This document shows positions 5,451 through 8,311 of a stretch of DNA of 8,311 nt, in pieces (within the stretch, counting starts at the first letter, position 1; every line of letters starts with the position of its first letter). The translations under genes and the position numbers were made by a program. The DNA lies in NCBI GenBank assembly GCA_028715665.1, contig JAQURI010000061.1:1-8311 (forward strand). The letters are read 5' to 3'. Source of the stretch: Candidatus Ratteibacteria bacterium. GTDB lineage: Bacteria; CAIJMQ01. The notes under the pieces were generated by a model, which did not search any database, was not told where the DNA came from, and saw nothing but the letters and a program-made list of their open reading frames with translations.

Positions 5451-6701
5451 ATGGTTCAAAACTATAACTCGGACGAATTAATCAAAAAACACCGCACGGC
5501 AAACGTCGAACTTACGGTTCTTAAAAAAGACAACACTCCGCTTGCAAACCAGGAAATTACGATAGAACAACTCGAACATAAGTTTTTATTCGGCTGCACA
5601 GGGCATCAGGCGGTCATTCTGGCAAACGATGACTTTATGCCCGAAGAAAAACCAAAACTTGAAAAAAGCAGCCAAAAATGGCTTGAACTATTCAATTTCG
5701 TGACGCTTCCTTTTTACTGGGGAAGATTCGAACCCGAACGCGGAAAGCCGCGTACAAAACAGCTCCTCAATGCGGCGCACTGGCTACAGAAACGCGGATT
5801 TAAAATCAAAGGCCATCCCTTGTGTTGGCATACAGTTACAGCGCCGTGGTTACTTGAAATGTCCAATGCGGATATTTTAAAAGCGCAAATCGGCCGTATA
5901 AAACGCGAAGTGACCGATTTCAAAGGGCTCGTAGACACGTGGGATGTAATAAATGAAGTTGTGATTATGCCGGTATTCGACAAATACGACAACGGCATAA
6001 CGCGCTTATGCAAAGAAATCGGCCAGGTCGGCATAGTCCGCGCCACATTCGAAGCGGCGCGAAAAGCCAACCCGAAAGCAACACTATTGATAAACGATTT
6101 CAATATCTCGCCTGCTTACGAAAAACTCATAGAAGATTGCATTAAAGACGGAATAAAATTCGATGCCATAGGTATACAATCGCATATGCATCAGGGATAC
6201 TGGGGTGTGGAAAAAACGCTTGATGTTTTAAAACGTTTTTCGCGCTTTGGTATTCCTTTACACTTCACGGAAAGTACGATTGTCTCCGGAAAAATCATGC
6301 CCAAGCATATAGTCGACCTAAACGACCATAAAGTCGATGAATGGCCTTCAACGCCCGAAGGAGAAAAGCGCCAAGCACAGGAAATAGCCACGCATTATAA
6401 AACGCTCTTTTCGCATCCTGCGGTGGAAGCGATTACATGGTGGGGACTATTCGACGGCGGATGGCTAAAAGCGCCCGCCGGATTATTACGCGCTGACCAT
6501 TCCGTAAAACCGTCATATAATGCTTTATATGAACTTATAAAGGGCAAGTGGTGGTTTGCCCCGAAAAAAATTGTTACGGACAATAAAGGACAAATCACAT
6601 TCAACGGATTTTTAGGAAAATACAAAGCATCTTGGAAAGATGAGAAAACAACTTTTGTTTTGGCTAAAAAAGGCAACGACAAGCTGGAAGTGCGTCTATA
6701 A
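5451..6701 (+). CDS. Glycoside hydrolase family 10 enzyme (endo-1,4-beta-xylanase-like)
   Basis: This 416-residue retaining glycosidase is predicted to cut beta-1,4-xylan or a related glycan. A small N-terminal beta-rich segment (about 15-50, VELTVLKKDNTPLANQEITI) precedes the barrel. GH10 landmarks follow in order: FLFGC, FYWGRFEPERG (88-98), KGHPLCWH (120-127), acid/base E169 in WDVINEV, QSHMHQGYWG (243-252), nucleophile E274 in HFTEST, and TWWGLFDGGW (329-338). Both catalytic glutamates are present. A tail of about 45 residues (372-416) looks like a beta module seen in related bacterial GH10 proteins. There is no hydrophobic signal peptide at MVQNYNSDELIKKH, and the promoter and Shine-Dalgarno fix this start, so the enzyme appears cytosolic or exported by a non-classical route. 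It is divergent from the CE4 deacetylase and converges on the kinase with only 11 bp between stops. True substrate unknown. Confidence 0.94.
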   Translation: MVQNYNSDELIKKHRTANVELTVLKKDNTPLANQEITIEQLEHKFLFGCTGHQAVILANDDFMPEEKPKLEKSSQKWLELFNFVTLPFYWGRFEPERGKPRTKQLLNAAHWLQKRGFKIKGHPLCWHTVTAPWLLEMSNADILKAQIGRIKREVTDFKGLVDTWDVINEVVIMPVFDKYDNGITRLCKEIGQVGIVRATFEAARKANPKATLLINDFNISPAYEKLIEDCIKDGIKFDAIGIQSHMHQGYWGVEKTLDVLKRFSRFGIPLHFTESTIVSGKIMPKHIVDLNDHKVDEWPSTPEGEKRQAQEIATHYKTLFSHPAVEAITWWGLFDGGWLKAPAGLLRADHSVKPSYNALYELIKGKWWFAPKKIVTDNKGQITFNGFLGKYKASWKDEKTTFVLAKKGNDKLEVRL

Positions 6702-6712
6702 TTTAAAATACT

Positions 6713-7921
6713 TTAATTTCTTTTCTTGCGTTTAGTGCTTGGGAACTTTACAAAATCTTTCGGGAAAAAAGTTTTCTTAAAATGCGCAGGCAAAGGCACA
6801 TGGGTTCTTTTTAACGGTAGAATCACGGTGATTTCGGTCCCTTCGCCTACTTTGCTTTTGAATTTTATGTCCCCGCCGTGAGCTTTGATGATGCGATAAG
6901 TTATCATAAGACCCAAACCCGAACCGTTCTTTTTCGTGGTGAAATACGGCTCGAAGATCCTGTAAAGATTATGTTCGGCGACTCCGAATCCCTCATCTTT
7001 GATTGTAATTTCTATTCTGTCTCCCCGCAAAAAAGTAGAAACATAGATACTGCCGCCTTTGGGCATAGCTTCTATGGAATTTTTGAAAATATTGAGTAGC
7101 GCCTGTTTTATCTGCTGTCTGTCGAAAAGAAAAGACGGAATATGCGGCGAATAACTTTCTCTTATACGTATATTGTTTCTCGTAAATTCCGGCGAAAGAA
7201 AAGCGACAAGTTCTTTGAGCGTGCCCTCTATTGTTGTCTCTTCCAATTTAAGAAGCGACGGTCGGGACGCTTCAAGGAATTGATTTACGATTTTATCCAG
7301 ACGGGATATTTCTTCTCTGATGATTTTAACGGAACCCATCAGTTTTCCTCGCGATTTGGAAGGGAGTTTATCAACCCCTTTTTTCAAAAGTTCAAGATGA
7401 ATTTGCAGAGCATTCAAAGGATTGCCGACTTCGTGCGCAACGCCGGCAGCGAGCTGCGACAATGTCGCAAATCTTTCTCCGCTTGCCCTTTCTTCCTGAG
7501 CTTTTCTTTCTTGGGTAATATCGTCTATGATTACGATTGCACCCAAGGGTTTGCCTTCTTTCGACAAAAGCGCCAACTTGCTCACGTTAAGCAAGCGATG
7601 GCGGGGTTCCATAACTTCTACTACTTCATCTTTAAATTCCGCTTTGCTTTCTAAAATTAGATGTGCCAAGCGTTTATCATAGAACGAAAAAGAATCAAAT
7701 AGGTCATTCACGTCAATAGATATTATTTCGTTAAGACGTTTATTTATATAGACGGGATTATTATCGAAATCCAAAACAAGTATTCCCTCCGTAAGAGAAT
7801 TGAAGATATTCTCTAAAAGGCCTCTTTCCCAAAGGAGTTCACCTATATATTGGCGAATTTTTCCTTTGTCGATATTCTCTATCTTATCTATTAACTTTTC
7901 CCAAAATCTTTCCAGTACCAT
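6713..7921 (-). CDS. Soluble PAS-domain sensor histidine kinase (NtrB-like)
   Basis: This 402-residue cytosolic two-component kinase has no transmembrane segment. A short charged N-terminal helix (1-30) leads into a PAS domain (about 36-138: IFNSLTEGILVLDFDNNPVYIN to IVIIDDITQER). The HisKA dimerisation domain has the H-box LAAGVAHEVGNPLNAL with phospho-acceptor H163. The HATPase_c domain has the N-box LLNIFKNSIEAM (N277, N281), G1 box DEGFGV, F-box RIFEPYFTTK and G2 box GSGLGLMI. A Lys/Arg-rich tail of about 30 residues (371-402) extends beyond the ATPase fold. The architecture resembles NtrB/AtoS-like kinases that pair with sigma-54 response regulators, but no regulator is in the window. 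The start at 7921 has no Shine-Dalgarno and lies near the degraded arm of repeat island 4. It is downstream of, and co-directional with, the DUF3108 gene. Signal unknown. Confidence 0.95.
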   Translation of the reverse strand: MVLERFWEKLIDKIENIDKGKIRQYIGELLWERGLLENIFNSLTEGILVLDFDNNPVYINKRLNEIISIDVNDLFDSFSFYDKRLAHLILESKAEFKDEVVEVMEPRHRLLNVSKLALLSKEGKPLGAIVIIDDITQERKAQEERASGERFATLSQLAAGVAHEVGNPLNALQIHLELLKKGVDKLPSKSRGKLMGSVKIIREEISRLDKIVNQFLEASRPSLLKLEETTIEGTLKELVAFLSPEFTRNNIRIRESYSPHIPSFLFDRQQIKQALLNIFKNSIEAMPKGGSIYVSTFLRGDRIEITIKDEGFGVAEHNLYRIFEPYFTTKKNGSGLGLMITYRIIKAHGGDIKFKSKVGEGTEITVILPLKRTHVPLPAHFKKTFFPKDFVKFPSTKRKKRN

Positions 7922-7940
7922 AGTATTAAAAAATTAAATT

Positions 7941-8030
7941 GAAATACAGTGGAAATAATGTTGTTACTTTACAAACTCAAATCTCGAACAATATATCTCT
8001 ATGTATTTCTACTCTATCTCCATGTATATC
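7941..8030. repeat. Phased inverted repeat island 4 (GAAATA family, partly degraded)
   Basis: The right arm has the reverse-complement word (TATTTC, TATATC or CTATCTC) ending at 7999, 8009, 8020 and 8030, with spacings 10, 11 and 10. The left arm has only two clear words, GAAATA at 7941 and 7952 (spacing 11); an outward unit near 7931 is AT-rich but eroded. The middle, about 7963-7988, is unique and unlike the cores of the other islands. The island occupies the gap between the DUF3108 stop and the kinase start. Confidence 0.65.
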
Positions 8031-8035
8031 CATAT

Positions 8036-8311
8036 TTATTTAAGAAGTTCTTCTCTATTATCCAATAAAACGGTTATAGGTCCTACTGAGGTGTCCGCTT
8101 TCATGAGAATAGGCAATTTTTTGTCATCGTTTGTCAGCCATATTTTAAATTCTCTGATTTTGGCAGAGGAAATGCCCGGGCTAACATCCGCAACCGCAAC
8201 ATCTATTAAAATAGTATTAAAAGTTTTTCCATAGATTTTCAAGGGCTCTTTAGCAATAGCACTTACCTTAATCGGGGAAATTTTTTTCTGCATAAGAACA
8301 GGAACAGTTAT
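8036..8311 (-). CDS. DUF3108 domain protein, C-terminal part, 5' end outside the window
   Basis: The frame is open to the window edge, so the ATG at 8291-8293 is internal; residues ITVPVL precede it. About 91 residues are visible. They show the DUF3108 ending: a beta-rich segment with KEPLKIYGKTFNTILIDV, then FKIWLTNDDKKLPILMKADTSVGPITVLLDN. In this family the equivalent is a WLTDD-x-RR-x-P strand followed by a GS(V/I)TA strand. DUF3108 proteins are generally predicted to be exported beta-rich proteins of unknown function, often with an N-terminal signal peptide, which would lie outside this window. The gene runs in the same direction as the histidine kinase and is separated from it by repeat island 4. 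The biochemical role is unknown. Confidence 0.75.
   Translation of the reverse strand: MTVPVLMQKKISPIKVSAIAKEPLKIYGKTFNTILIDVAVADVSPGISSAKIREFKIWLTNDDKKLPILMKADTSVGPITVLLDNREELLK

Noticed and set aside
6702..6712. Bidirectional terminator between the GH10 and kinase genes
   Set aside because: The gap is 11 bp of AT-rich sequence with no GC stem.

Overview
The window reads as chromosomal DNA from an uncultured, moderately AT-rich bacterium. It codes on both strands for housekeeping and carbohydrate-active proteins. The alanyl-tRNA synthetase style, a formate-tetrahydrofolate ligase, a DUF3108 protein and a signal-peptide-less GH10 enzyme would suit an Omnitrophota- or Elusimicrobiota-like lineage. 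That placement is an inference from family resemblance and is weak. There is no phage, plasmid or complete insertion sequence.

Layout from left to right. Positions 2-1087 (+) hold the C-terminal part of formate-tetrahydrofolate ligase (fhs). Positions 1208-3847 (+) hold alanyl-tRNA synthetase (alaS), followed by a small NYN/YacP-type RNase-like protein (3973-4440, +). A polysaccharide deacetylase (4582-5292, -) and a GH10 xylanase-like enzyme (5451-6701, +) are divergent and share a 158-bp promoter region. A soluble PAS-histidine kinase (6713-7921, -) converges on the GH10 gene with an 11-bp gap. The C-terminal part of a DUF3108 protein (8036-8311, -) closes the window. No gene-free stretch exceeds 160 bp.

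The most unusual signal is in the intergenic gaps. Four of them (1095-1199, 3849-3949, 4447-4573, about 7941-8030) are filled by islands of one design: about four short units in one orientation, a unique core, then about four units of the same word in inverted orientation. The units repeat every 10 bp or alternate 10/11 bp, which is one DNA helical turn. Two islands use the word GTTAAY and share a nearly identical core in opposite orientations, on either side of the alaS-NYN pair. The other two use a GAAATA-like word. Every island lies at the 3' end of at least one gene, and the divergent promoter gap has none. One island carries a Rho-independent terminator inside its right arm. I do not recognise these as a named element. 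Phased protein-binding arrays, fold-back 3'-end structures or non-autonomous dispersed repeats are all possible.

Functionally, fhs supplies 10-formyl-THF for one-carbon metabolism, and alaS plus the NYN protein belong to translation and RNA handling. The deacetylase/GH10 pair suggests polysaccharide or glycan processing, although neither protein has a visible export signal. The GH10 gene has a good promoter and Shine-Dalgarno. Most other starts have no Shine-Dalgarno, and the deacetylase mRNA is probably nearly leaderless.
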